A stretch of 9,464 nt of DNA from an uncultured bacterium. GTDB lineage: Bacteria; Pseudomonadota; Alphaproteobacteria; Rhodospirillales; Rhodospirillaceae. The notes under the pieces are model-generated. The model was not told the DNA's origin, ran no database searches, and worked only from the letters and a program-made list of their open reading frames with translations. The first letter of the stretch is position 1; each line of letters begins with the position of its first letter. Shown one piece after another: positions 1 through 6,453 of the stretch. The translations under genes and the position numbers were made by a program. Location of the stretch: assembly GCA_903896775.1 (NCBI GenBank), contig CAITZE010000067.1, positions 1-9,464 of the forward strand. The letters are read 5' to 3'.

Positions 1-16
1 AGGTATTCCGCCTTTT

Positions 17-49
17 TGAGCCGAATTGGCCTGGAAACTTCTCGGCTCA
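17..49. repeat. 8-bp perfect inverted repeat (possible leader hairpin)
   Basis: TGAGCCGA at 17-24 is exactly complementary to TCGGCTCA at 42-49, which would give an 8-bp stem with a 17-nt loop. No T-tract follows the stem directly on either strand, so it does not look like an intrinsic terminator. It lies at the left edge, more than 130 bp from the fabD start. It may belong to the 5' leader of a gene outside the window reading leftward; in several alphaproteobacteria that neighbour is rpsF (from memory, not visible here). The structure is seen directly. Any function is inference. Confidence 0.4.
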
Positions 50-69
50 CCGCGTCGCCTGTATTTTTA

Positions 70-99
70 TATAGTTAAATCAATGATTTAGTGTATAAG
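70..99 (+). promoter_or_regulatory. Candidate fabD promoter region with a 15-bp palindrome
   Basis: TAAATCA (76-82), one central base and TGATTTA (84-90) form a perfect 7-1-7 palindrome in an AT-rich patch. Just downstream is TATAAG (94-99, 5/6 match to a sigma-70 -10 box), and just upstream is TATAGT (70-75, also -10-like). No good -35 box is present: the best-placed hexamer, TAGTTA at 72-77, matches only 3/6. If 94-99 is the -10, the palindrome falls in the promoter spacer, a position where a repressor could block RNA polymerase. Promoter and operator roles are inference; the palindrome itself is certain. Confidence 0.35.
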
Positions 100-180
100 C
101 CCGCAGCTTTCCTTGACAGTGGCGGGCGGTTCCGTCAGGTCTGCCTGCCCTAACGTTCTTAAAGCTTTCGAGGAGTCGCC

Positions 181-1125
181 ATGAGTTGGGCCTATGTATT
201 TCCGGGTCAAGGTTCCCAAGCCGTTGGCATGGGCAAAGAACTGGCCGCAGCTTTTACGGAAGCGCGTGAAATCTTCGGCGAAGTCGATGAAGCCCTGAAA
301 CAGAAGCTCTCCCAGCTGATGTTCGAAGGGCCGGCCGATACCCTGGTCCTGACCGAAAACGCCCAGCCCGCCCTTATGGCGGTTAGCATGGCAGTCGTGA
401 AGGTCCTGGAGAAGCAGGGCAACATCTCGATCCGCAACACCGCCCGCTATGTCGCCGGCCACTCCCTCGGCGAGTACTCGGCGCTGGCCGCCGCAGGCTC
501 ACTTACCGTCTCCGACGCCGCGCGATTGCTCAAAACACGTGGCCTCGCCATGCAGAAGGCTGTGCCGGTGGGCGAAGGCGCCATGGCGGCCTTGCTGGGT
601 CTTGATGTCGACCAAGCCCAGGAAGTTGCCAGCGCAGCTTCCGGCAACGGCGAAATCTGCGCCACGGCCAACGACAATGCGCCGGGCCAAGTTGTGGTCT
701 CCGGCCATCGTGCCGCCGTCGAGCGCGCCATCGAATTGGCCAAGGCCAAAGGCGCTAAGCGCGCGCTGATGCTGCCGGTCAGCGCACCGTTCCATTGTCC
801 TTTGATGAAGCCCGCCGCCGATGTGATGGCCGAAGCTCTTGCAAACACGACTATCAAATCGCCCGCCGTTCCAGTCATCGCCAACGTCACCGCGGCGACA
901 GTGATCGATCCCGACGAAATCCGCCGTTTGTTGGTGGAGCAAGTCACGGGCATGGTGCGCTGGCGCGAAAGTGTGCACGTCATGAAAGAGGCTGGTGTCG
1001 ATACCCTGATCGAACTGGGCGCGGGTAAGGTGCTCACGGGCTTGACCAAGCGCATCGACGGCGAGCTGACAGGCATTAGCCTGCAAGCGCCTCAAGACAT
1101 CGAAGACTTCCTTAAGCGCAGCTAA
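181..1125 (+). CDS. fabD: Malonyl-CoA:ACP transacylase FabD
   Basis: Transfers the malonyl group from malonyl-CoA to the phosphopantetheine arm of acyl carrier protein, supplying the extender unit for type II fatty acid synthesis in the cytoplasm. The protein is 314 aa, the usual full length. The N-terminal GQGSQ loop is at residues 9-13. The nucleophile elbow GHSLG has Ser95 as the catalytic serine. Arg120 (in KTRG) binds the malonyl carboxylate, and His205 (in APFHCP) completes the dyad; these correspond to S92, R117 and H201 of E. coli FabD. Where E. coli has Gln250, this protein has Arg (MVRWRES). I believe that is common in alphaproteobacterial FabD, so I do not read it as a defect. The ATG is supported by AGGAG at 171-175 with a 5-nt spacer. 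It is the first gene of the fab block, with fabG 19 bp downstream. Confidence 0.97.
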   Translation: MSWAYVFPGQGSQAVGMGKELAAAFTEAREIFGEVDEALKQKLSQLMFEGPADTLVLTENAQPALMAVSMAVVKVLEKQGNISIRNTARYVAGHSLGEYSALAAAGSLTVSDAARLLKTRGLAMQKAVPVGEGAMAALLGLDVDQAQEVASAASGNGEICATANDNAPGQVVVSGHRAAVERAIELAKAKGAKRALMLPVSAPFHCPLMKPAADVMAEALANTTIKSPAVPVIANVTAATVIDPDEIRRLLVEQVTGMVRWRESVHVMKEAGVDTLIELGAGKVLTGLTKRIDGELTGISLQAPQDIEDFLKRS

Positions 1126-1144
1126 ATTCTTTCGGAGAACGTGG

Positions 1145-1885
1145 ATGTTCGATCTTTCCGGTAAAACCGCACTCGTAACCGGTGCCAGTGGCGGTCTTGG
1201 CTCGGCCATCGCGCGCAGCCTGCATGCGCAGGGCGCTGTCGTCGGATTGCACGGCTCGCGCCGCGACGCGTTAGAAGCCTTGGCCGGCGAGCTTAAAGAC
1301 CGTGCGCATGTTCTCGTCGCTAACTTTGCCGACGGCGCTGGGGTTGTAGAAAAACTCTTTGCCGATGCCGAAGCCGCAATGGGCCATGTCGATATTCTGG
1401 TGAACAATGCCGGCATCACGCGGGACGGATTGATCCTGCGTATGAAGGATCAGGACTTCTGGGATGTGATGGACATCAATCTCGGCGTCGCCTTCAAGCT
1501 GTCGCGCGCCGCTGTCAAAGGCATGATGAAAAGACGGCATGGCCGGATCATCAATGTCTCGTCCGTCGTCGGCGTCACCGGCAACCCGGGCCAGGCCAAC
1601 TATGTCGCATCAAAGGCGGGGCTGATTGGTCTCACCAAGTCGCTGGCGCAGGAAGTCGGCAGCCGCGGCATTACAGTGAACGCCCTGGCCCCAGGCTTTA
1701 TTGCCAGCGCCATGACCGAGAAGTTGAATGAAGATCAAAAGGCGCGCATTCTCGGCGGTATTCCGGCAGGCCGCATGGGCGAAGGGTCCGAAGTGGCGGC
1801 AGGGGTTGTCTATCTTGCCAGCACCGAGGCGGCCTATGTGACGGGCCAGACGCTGCACGTAAATGGCGGTATGGCAATGATTTAA
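1145..1885 (+). CDS. fabG: 3-oxoacyl-ACP reductase FabG
   Basis: NADPH-dependent reductase that converts 3-ketoacyl-ACP to 3-hydroxyacyl-ACP, the first reduction of the elongation cycle. The 246-aa protein is a classical short-chain dehydrogenase. It has the Rossmann motif TGASGGLG at residues 12-19, the NNAG motif, and the tetrad Asn112, Ser140, Tyr153 and Lys157, matching N110/S138/Y151/K155 of E. coli FabG. The C-terminal YVTGQTLHVNGGMAMI is the typical FabG ending. GGAG at 1134-1137 precedes the ATG by 7 nt. The gene lies 19 bp after fabD and is almost certainly cotranscribed with it. Position inside a fab cluster makes FabG much more likely than another SDR. A 171-bp gap separates it from acpP. 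Confidence 0.97.
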   Translation: MFDLSGKTALVTGASGGLGSAIARSLHAQGAVVGLHGSRRDALEALAGELKDRAHVLVANFADGAGVVEKLFADAEAAMGHVDILVNNAGITRDGLILRMKDQDFWDVMDINLGVAFKLSRAAVKGMMKRRHGRIINVSSVVGVTGNPGQANYVASKAGLIGLTKSLAQEVGSRGITVNALAPGFIASAMTEKLNEDQKARILGGIPAGRMGEGSEVAAGVVYLASTEAAYVTGQTLHVNGGMAMI

Positions 1886-1908
1886 CCCGATCAGCCTGTG
1901 ATTCGGGC

Positions 1909-1945
1909 GGCCACCGGGTGACCCTAGCCAAGAAAAATGTAATAT
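1909..1945 (+). promoter_or_regulatory. Candidate acpP promoter with an overlapping imperfect palindrome
   Basis: GTGACC (1918-1923, 4/6 match to TTGACA), a 16-bp spacer and TAATAT (1940-1945, 4/6 match to TATAAT) form a plausible sigma-70-type promoter; TATGCT at 1943-1948 is an alternative -10. A 15-bp imperfect palindrome, GGCCACC-G-GGTGACC (1909-1923, one mismatched pair), overlaps the -35 box. A separate promoter for acpP is expected, because acyl carrier protein is needed in far higher amounts than its neighbours. The 171-bp gap with AT-rich patches supports this. Promoter strength and any regulator are not visible. Confidence 0.35.
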
Positions 1946-1974
1946 GCTACTCAACCCTCCATCCGTAGGGGGAT

Positions 1975-1995
1975 AGCCGGGCGATCTAGACGGCT
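1975..1995 (+). other. Possible hairpin in the acpP 5' leader
   Basis: AGCCG (1975-1979) can pair with CGGCT (1991-1995) across an 11-nt loop. With the proposed -10 at 1940-1945 this would sit in an approximately 100-nt acpP leader. It is followed by an A-rich stretch (about 2028-2040) just before the ribosome-binding site. Such hairpins can stabilise mRNA, but a 5-bp stem is weak evidence. Confidence 0.25.
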
Positions 1996-2056
1996 GCTAT
2001 ATCTTGAGCCCGCTAAAACCTACTCACTTAAAAAATAACACCCTGAGGAAATACGA

Positions 2057-2296
2057 ATGAGTGACGTTGCTGACCGCGTGAAAAAAATTGTCGTCGAGCA
2101 TCTGGGCGTTGAAGAGTCCAAGGTGACCGACAATGCAAGCTTCATTGACGACTTGGGTGCCGATAGCTTGGATACGGTCGAGCTGGTCATGGCCTTCGAG
2201 GAAGAGTTCAGCGTCGAAATCCCGGATGATGCGGCGGAAAAGATCCTGACCGTGAAGGATGCCATCGCCTTCATCCAGGCGAACGCCAGCAAATAG
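2057..2296 (+). CDS. acpP: Acyl carrier protein AcpP
   Basis: Small acidic carrier protein that holds growing acyl chains on a 4'-phosphopantetheine arm and presents them to FabD, FabG, FabF and the acyltransferases of lipid synthesis. The 79-aa length is typical. The four-helix fold is recognisable from its sequence, and the attachment motif GADSLD places the phosphopantetheine serine at Ser37. Helix II after it (TVELVMAFEEEF) is the acidic recognition helix contacted by fatty-acid synthesis enzymes. The ribosome-binding site is strong: TGAGGA at 2044-2049, 7 nt before ATG, preceded by an A-rich leader that should favour efficient initiation. The gene stands between two unusually long intergenic gaps for this block, consistent with separate transcription or processing and with high expression. 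Confidence 0.98.
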   Translation: MSDVADRVKKIVVEHLGVEESKVTDNASFIDDLGADSLDTVELVMAFEEEFSVEIPDDAAEKILTVKDAIAFIQANASK

Positions 2297-2380
2297 TTCC
2301 GCGGGAATGTTCGCTTGGGCAAGCGCCCGACGGATAAGAACCGGTTGAGTGCATGGGGCCTTGGGACACACCAGGTCCCA
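2297..2380 (+). other. Three tandem small hairpins after the acpP stop
   Basis: The 160-bp acpP-fabF gap starts with TTCC-GCG-GGAA (2297-2307), followed by CGCTT-GGGC-AAGCG (2312-2325, 5-bp stem with tetraloop). TGGGAC (2362-2367) then pairs with GTCCCA (2375-2380) as a 6-bp stem with a 7-nt loop. None is followed by a T-tract, so a classical intrinsic terminator is not supported. They could protect the 3' end of a short acpP transcript or mark a processing or partial termination site. The rest of the gap, 2381-2441, shows nothing I can name. The fabF ribosome-binding site AGGA lies at 2442-2445. Confidence 0.3.
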
Positions 2381-2456
2381 TCGCCGTTTCTGGAACACCA
2401 TCGCTCCATTGGCTCTGGCGAGTTGTTTAATTCGGTTCACCAGGATTTAGTGCATC

Positions 2457-3731
2457 ATGGCCTTCGAACCTAAGCGTATCGTTGTTACCGGTATTGGCAT
2501 GACGACTCCCCTCGGTACGGGCGTCGCAGGCAACTGGGAATCGCTGATCGCCGGTAAATCCGGCATCGGCAACATCACCCGCTTTCCGGCGGCAGATTTG
2601 CCGTGCCGCCTCGGCGGTGAAGTGCCGCTGGGCGAAAATCATCCCTATAAATTTGTCGCCGATACCATCGTGACGCCGAAGGATCGCCGGCGCATGGACG
2701 ACTTCATCGTCTATGCGATGGCTGCGGCCGAAGAAGCGATCAAAGACTCCGGCTGGGTGCCGCCCACCGACGAGGCTCGCGAACGCACCGGTGTGATGAT
2801 CGGCTCAGGCATCGGCGGTCTTGCCACCATCGACGACACCTCGAAAACACTGGAAGCTCAAGGCCCCCGCCGTGTTTCGCCGTTCTTTATTCCGGCGAGC
2901 TTGATCAATCTAGCGTCTGGCCAAGTTTCCATCCGTCACGGCTTCAAAGGCCCCAATCATTCTGCGGTAACGGCTTGCGCGACCGGCGCCCATGCGATCG
3001 GTGATGCTGCGCGTCTCATCAAATACGGCGAGGCCGATGTGATGGTCGCGGGTGGTGCGGAATCCGCACTCTGCCGTCTGGGCATCGCAGGCTTTGCCGC
3101 CATGAAAGCCTTGTCTACCAGCTACAACGATACGCCCGAGCGCGCCTCACGCCCGTGGGACAAGGGCCGCGACGGCTTTGTCATGGGCGAGGGCTCTGGG
3201 GTTGTTGTGCTTGAAACCTTGGAACATGCGCGTGCGCGCGGCGCCAAGATCTACGCCGAAATTCTGGGCTACGGCCTGGCCGGCGACGCGTACCATTTGA
3301 CCGCCCCTGCGGAAGACGGCTCGGGCGGTTTCCGTGCGATGCGCGGCGCCTTGCGCGATGCGGGCCTTAACGTCGACCAGATCGATTACGTGAACGCCCA
3401 TGGAACCTCGACACCAAAGGGCGATGAGATCGAACTCACGGCTGTAAAGCGCATCTTCGGCGATCACGCCTACAAACTTTCGATGTCGTCGACCAAGTCG
3501 GCCATTGGTCACTTGCTTGGCGCTGCCGGTGCGGTGGAAGCGATTTACTCGATGTTGGCCTTGCGCGATCAAGTTGCGCCGCCGACTTTGAATCTCGATG
3601 ATCCGTCTGAAGGCTGTGACATCGATCTGGTGCCGCACAAGGCCAAGCAGCGGGAAATCCGTTACGCCTTGTCGAACTCCTTCGGCTTCGGCGGGACGAA
3701 CGCATCGCTTGTCATTGGTCCGGCGCCGTAA
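2457..3731 (+). CDS. fabF: 3-oxoacyl-ACP synthase II FabF
   Basis: Decarboxylating Claisen condensation of malonyl-ACP with acyl-ACP, the chain-extending step of fatty acid synthesis. The protein is 424 aa, slightly longer than E. coli FabF. The thiolase-fold active site is complete: Cys174 in TACATG, His315 in HGTSTPKGD, Lys347 and His352 in KSAIGHLLG, with the same spacing as C163/H303/K335/H340 of E. coli. The glycine-rich C-terminal SNSFGFGGTN loop is present. The Cys-His-His set marks a KAS I/II enzyme and excludes FabH. The synteny (acpP-fabF) and the N-terminus KRIVVTGIGMTTPLG favour FabF over FabB. AGGA at 2442-2445 lies 11 nt before the ATG, a rather long spacer. No in-frame upstream alternative looks better. 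Confidence 0.97.
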   Translation: MAFEPKRIVVTGIGMTTPLGTGVAGNWESLIAGKSGIGNITRFPAADLPCRLGGEVPLGENHPYKFVADTIVTPKDRRRMDDFIVYAMAAAEEAIKDSGWVPPTDEARERTGVMIGSGIGGLATIDDTSKTLEAQGPRRVSPFFIPASLINLASGQVSIRHGFKGPNHSAVTACATGAHAIGDAARLIKYGEADVMVAGGAESALCRLGIAGFAAMKALSTSYNDTPERASRPWDKGRDGFVMGEGSGVVVLETLEHARARGAKIYAEILGYGLAGDAYHLTAPAEDGSGGFRAMRGALRDAGLNVDQIDYVNAHGTSTPKGDEIELTAVKRIFGDHAYKLSMSSTKSAIGHLLGAAGAVEAIYSMLALRDQVAPPTLNLDDPSEGCDIDLVPHKAKQREIRYALSNSFGFGGTNASLVIGPAP

Positions 3732-3773
3732 TCAAAGCAGCAGCGATCTCACCCATGACGCGCCTCTAAACTC

Positions 3774-4763
3774 ATGAAGCTGGGGCGCCTTCTCACCGCT
3801 TTCGTTCTGACCCTCGTGCTGGTCGCGGCCGGCGCGGGCGCAGCTTATATTTGGTTCGTAGAAACGATTGCGGCTCCCGGCCCGTTACAGACGCCCGTCA
3901 CCGTCATCATCGCGCCCGGTACAGGTGTGTCAGCTATTGGCCGCCAATTGGCTGCTGCCGGCGTCGTGACACAGTCGTGGCTCCCCACACTTGCCGCGCG
4001 GTATGCAGCCAAAGATCACGGCCTCAAGCCCGGCGAATATCATTTCGAGCCCGGCGTCAGTGTGATGGGCGCGCTCGATAAAATCGCCCGTCACGATGTG
4101 GTCCCGCGTTTTGTTACAATTCCCGAAGGCTTGGTGACCGCCGATGCCATCAGCATTCTCGATGCCGCTGACGGTCTCATTGGCACAGTTACCGTGAAGG
4201 CCGCCGATGGCGATCTTCTCCCGGAGACCTATCGCTACGAATGGGGCGATCGGCGCGACGATATCATCGCGCGGATGCGTACGGCGCGTGAGGCCACGCT
4301 CAAGGAATTATGGGAAACCCGTGCCGCCGATCTGCCGCTAAACTCGCCGGAAGAGGCGATGATTCTGGCCTCTATTGTTGAGAAAGAAACCGGCAAAACC
4401 GACGAGCGTGCGCGTGTGGCGGCAGTCTTTATCAACCGCCTACGTCGCGGCATGAAGCTGCAGTCGGACCCGACGGTGATTTACGGTCTCGCACGGATTG
4501 GCGAACGCGATCGTGGGTTGACGACTGTGGATCTCGAGTTGCCTACGCCCTTCAACACTTATGTCATTCCCGGACTGCCGCCATCGCCGATTTGTAACCC
4601 AGGTCGCGCGGCGCTCACGGCGGTACTCAATCCAGCGGCCACACAGGCACTCTATTTTGTTGCGGATGGCACCGGCGGTCACGCCTTTGCCGCGACCTTG
4701 GAAGAGCACAATCGTAACGTGGCGCACTGGCGTCAAATTCAGCGGCAAAATAACGCGCATTGA
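3774..4763 (+). CDS. mltG: Endolytic murein transglycosylase MltG (YceG-like)
   Basis: Inner-membrane lytic transglycosylase that cleaves nascent peptidoglycan strands and is thought to set glycan chain length. The 329-aa protein starts with a single hydrophobic segment at about residues 6-28, which anchors it with the catalytic part in the periplasm. A LysM-like region follows (about 40-120, with PGTGVSAI and LKPGEYHFEPG). The catalytic domain carries ILASIVEKET with Glu203 as the expected catalytic acid (E218 in E. coli), then the family signature FINRLRRGMKLQSDPTVIYG and PFNTYVIPGLPPSPICNPG. No Shine-Dalgarno sequence is visible before the ATG. An in-frame TGA at 3756-3758, with no other start codon in between, rules out an upstream start. 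It lies 42 bp after fabF, its usual alphaproteobacterial position. Confidence 0.95.
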   Translation: MKLGRLLTAFVLTLVLVAAGAGAAYIWFVETIAAPGPLQTPVTVIIAPGTGVSAIGRQLAAAGVVTQSWLPTLAARYAAKDHGLKPGEYHFEPGVSVMGALDKIARHDVVPRFVTIPEGLVTADAISILDAADGLIGTVTVKAADGDLLPETYRYEWGDRRDDIIARMRTAREATLKELWETRAADLPLNSPEEAMILASIVEKETGKTDERARVAAVFINRLRRGMKLQSDPTVIYGLARIGERDRGLTTVDLELPTPFNTYVIPGLPPSPICNPGRAALTAVLNPAATQALYFVADGTGGHAFAATLEEHNRNVAHWRQIQRQNNAH

Positions 4764-4825
4764 TATTTATGCGCGCGGCATATCTCCTGTAAGCTAGCGA
4801 GAGAGCTGAGGATGCTGGAGCCGTT

Positions 4826-5563
4826 ATGATTGAATATCTCACCGATCCCCAGACTTGGGCCGCGCTGCTGACCCTCACGGTCCTTGAGATTGTGCTCGGC
4901 ATCGACAATCTGGTTTTTCTGGCGCTTGTTTCAAATCGCCTTGCGAAGAACCGCCAAGAATCCGCGCGCCGCCTCGGCTTATCTCTCGCGCTGTTCTTAC
5001 GCGTCGGCTTGTTGTTGATGCTGACATGGATTGCGGCGCTGACCACGCCGCTTGTGACGATCGCGTCTTTCGAACTCAGCTGGCGTGATCTTGTTCTTGG
5101 TCTCGGTGGACTCTATCTGCTTTACAAAGGTGTCAGCGAAATTTACGAAACCGTCGAAGGTGCGGGTTCGCATGAGGCAAAACCGCCAGCCTCCTTTGCC
5201 GCGGTCATTGCTCAAATCATGGCTCTCGATCTGGTGTTCTCGTTGGATTCCATCATCACGGCCGTCGGCATGACCAACAATCGCCCGGTCATGATCGGCG
5301 CCATCGTGATCGCAATTCTGGTGATGATGTTCGCGGCCGGCGCGGTCTCGGGTTTCATCAATAAACATCCGACCGTCAAAATGCTGGCGCTGGCGTTCTT
5401 AGTACTCGTCGGTGCAGCGCTAGTCGCCGATGCCGGACATTTCCATATCCCGCGCGGCCATCTCTATTTCGCCATCGCCTTCTCGATTGTGGTGGAAGGG
5501 CTCAATTTGTGGATGCGCTACCGTCAGGAAAAGCATCACCCGAACAAAACGCCCACGATCTAA
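4826..5563 (+). CDS. TerC-family integral membrane protein
   Basis: Member of the TerC family, whose better-studied members take part in tellurite resistance or metal-ion (notably manganese) export and protein metallation at the membrane. The 245-aa protein shows about seven hydrophobic segments (near 12-35, 50-72, 87-101, 123-146, 154-175, 186-202 and 211-230). Family hallmarks are acidic residues buried in membrane segments: Glu21, Asp27 and Asn28 in VLEIVLGIDNLVF, and Asp135 and Asp141 in ALDLVFSLDS. GGAG at 4817-4820 lies 5 nt before ATG. It lacks the CBS and CorC domains of the longer YoaE-type proteins. It begins 62 bp after mltG and may be cotranscribed with it. Its stop codon overlaps the stop of the minus-strand SDR by 4 nt. 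No ter operon partners are present, so a tellurite role is not supported. Substrate unknown. Confidence 0.9.
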   Translation: MIEYLTDPQTWAALLTLTVLEIVLGIDNLVFLALVSNRLAKNRQESARRLGLSLALFLRVGLLLMLTWIAALTTPLVTIASFELSWRDLVLGLGGLYLLYKGVSEIYETVEGAGSHEAKPPASFAAVIAQIMALDLVFSLDSIITAVGMTNNRPVMIGAIVIAILVMMFAAGAVSGFINKHPTVKMLALAFLVLVGAALVADAGHFHIPRGHLYFAIAFSIVVEGLNLWMRYRQEKHHPNKTPTI

Positions 5564-6333
5564 TCTTTTTTTGGAAGTATGCGTGCGAGTGCGCCGGCAA
5601 ATGCGTCGGGCATTGCGGCCAACATCCAGATCGCGGCCATCATTGGCCACGGAAAAGCAATACGCCCACGATTGGCGGCAATGCCGCTTTGAATAATGCC
5701 GGCGGCTTTTTCCGCGCTCATGAGAAAAGGCATATAGAACTTGTGGACGTCCGTCATGCGGCTGACGACGAACCCTGGGCAAACAACGCTTACGTCGACG
5801 CCTTCGGGTGCGAGTGCGCTCCTCAAGCCTTCACCCCACACGCGTACGGCGGCTTTAGACGCGCAATAGGCCGGCGCGCTGCCGATACCGCGAAACGATG
5901 CGAGCGAGCTGATCAATGCGATTGACCCGTGCCGTTGCGAGCGGAAAATCTCCAGCGCCGGCATCACTGTGTTCACAACGCCATCAAGATTGATGGCGAA
6001 AATGCGCCGCGTCGCATCGCCGCTTTCGTCCAGGCCGGCCGAGACCCCGGCATTGGCGATGACAAGGTCTAGCGCCTGTACGTTATGGCGCGCAGAGATC
6101 CAGGCCGCCATAGCGGTCCGGTCGGTCACATCGAGTGTTATCGTATCAACCTGGGCGCCGCGGGCGCGGCAAGATGCCGCTACCGCGTCTAGCCGCGCGC
6201 CATCGCGTCCCGAAAGGCTTAAAGTCGATCCAGGCACGGCATAGGCTGCGGCTAGAGCTTCACCGATGCCCGATGACGCACCGGTGATCAGGATATGCCG
6301 AAAGGTCTGGGGAGAGGTCATGCGCGCCAGCAT
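5560..6333 (-). CDS. SDR-family NAD(P)-dependent oxidoreductase
   Basis: Classical short-chain dehydrogenase/reductase of 257 aa; substrate unknown. The cofactor motif TGASSGIG is at residues 17-24. Arg43 after the second strand (SGRD) suggests NADPH. NAG is at 94-96, and the catalytic tetrad is Asn115, Ser143, Tyr156 and Lys160 (YCASK). The C-terminus, about 227-253, is hydrophobic and ends in a basic PKKD tail. This recalls SDRs that associate with membranes, so a lipid-like substrate is possible but unproven. Start: ATG at 6333 has GAGGG about 12 nt upstream; a second ATG (residue 5) has no ribosome-binding site. It is the only minus-strand gene inside the plus-strand run, tail to tail with the TerC gene and divergent from yicC. 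It is not a second FabG: it lacks the FabG C-terminal signature. Confidence 0.88.
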   Translation of the reverse strand: MLARMTSPQTFRHILITGASSGIGEALAAAYAVPGSTLSLSGRDGARLDAVAASCRARGAQVDTITLDVTDRTAMAAWISARHNVQALDLVIANAGVSAGLDESGDATRRIFAINLDGVVNTVMPALEIFRSQRHGSIALISSLASFRGIGSAPAYCASKAAVRVWGEGLRSALAPEGVDVSVVCPGFVVSRMTDVHKFYMPFLMSAEKAAGIIQSGIAANRGRIAFPWPMMAAIWMLAAMPDAFAGALARILPKKD

Positions 6334-6383
6334 GGCGGCCTATAGCCCTCGAATCAACACCCTGCTGATTTTATGGGCTAAAT

Positions 6384-6437
6384 CGACCCGAGATTCGGCC
6401 CGTCGCGCTATGAAATCCCCCGCCCGCCCGATATAAC
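6384..6437 (+). promoter_or_regulatory. Candidate yicC promoter and upstream dyad in the divergent SDR-yicC gap
   Basis: ATGAAA (6410-6415, 4/6 to TTGACA), 16 bp and TATAAC (6432-6437, 5/6 to TATAAT) form a plausible promoter for yicC-gmk. A new promoter is needed here because the SDR gene on the other strand interrupts the block. Just upstream is a two-part dyad. CCGA (6388-6391) pairs with TCGG (6395-6398). CGAC (6384-6387) pairs with GTCG (6402-6405), with three unpaired C between the right arms. On the minus strand TAAAAT (6373 to 6368) is a -10-like hexamer for the SDR, but it has no matching -35 box. Confidence 0.35.
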
Positions 6438-6453
6438 GGACGGATCACAGGAT

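Noticed and set aside
113..118. Perfect -35 hexamer TTGACA upstream of fabD
   Set aside because: No -10-like hexamer lies 15-19 bp downstream (sequence near 135-142 is GC-rich and unlike TATAAT), so it does not make a promoter on its own.
499..1419. Long minus-strand open frame (306 codons) across the fabD-fabG junction
   Set aside because: It is fully antisense to two strongly conserved genes with complete active sites, spans their junction and encodes a low-complexity Ala/Arg/Ser-rich product. This is the usual shadow frame of GC-rich coding DNA.
3147..3638. Minus-strand open frame of 163 codons inside fabF
   Set aside because: It is antisense to the catalytic region of fabF and has no ribosome-binding site or recognisable domain.
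4760..4825. Possible promoter (TTGATA 4760-4765) or yybP-ykoY manganese riboswitch before the TerC gene
   Set aside because: The only -10-like match is TATCTC at a 15-bp spacer, which is poor. The 62-bp gap is too short for the riboswitch and shows none of its paired elements.
5509..5925. Plus-strand open frame of 138 codons running from the TerC gene end into the SDR
   Set aside because: It overlaps the TerC 3' end in another frame and then the SDR antisense. The translated sequence is Cys/His/Arg-rich with no known motif.
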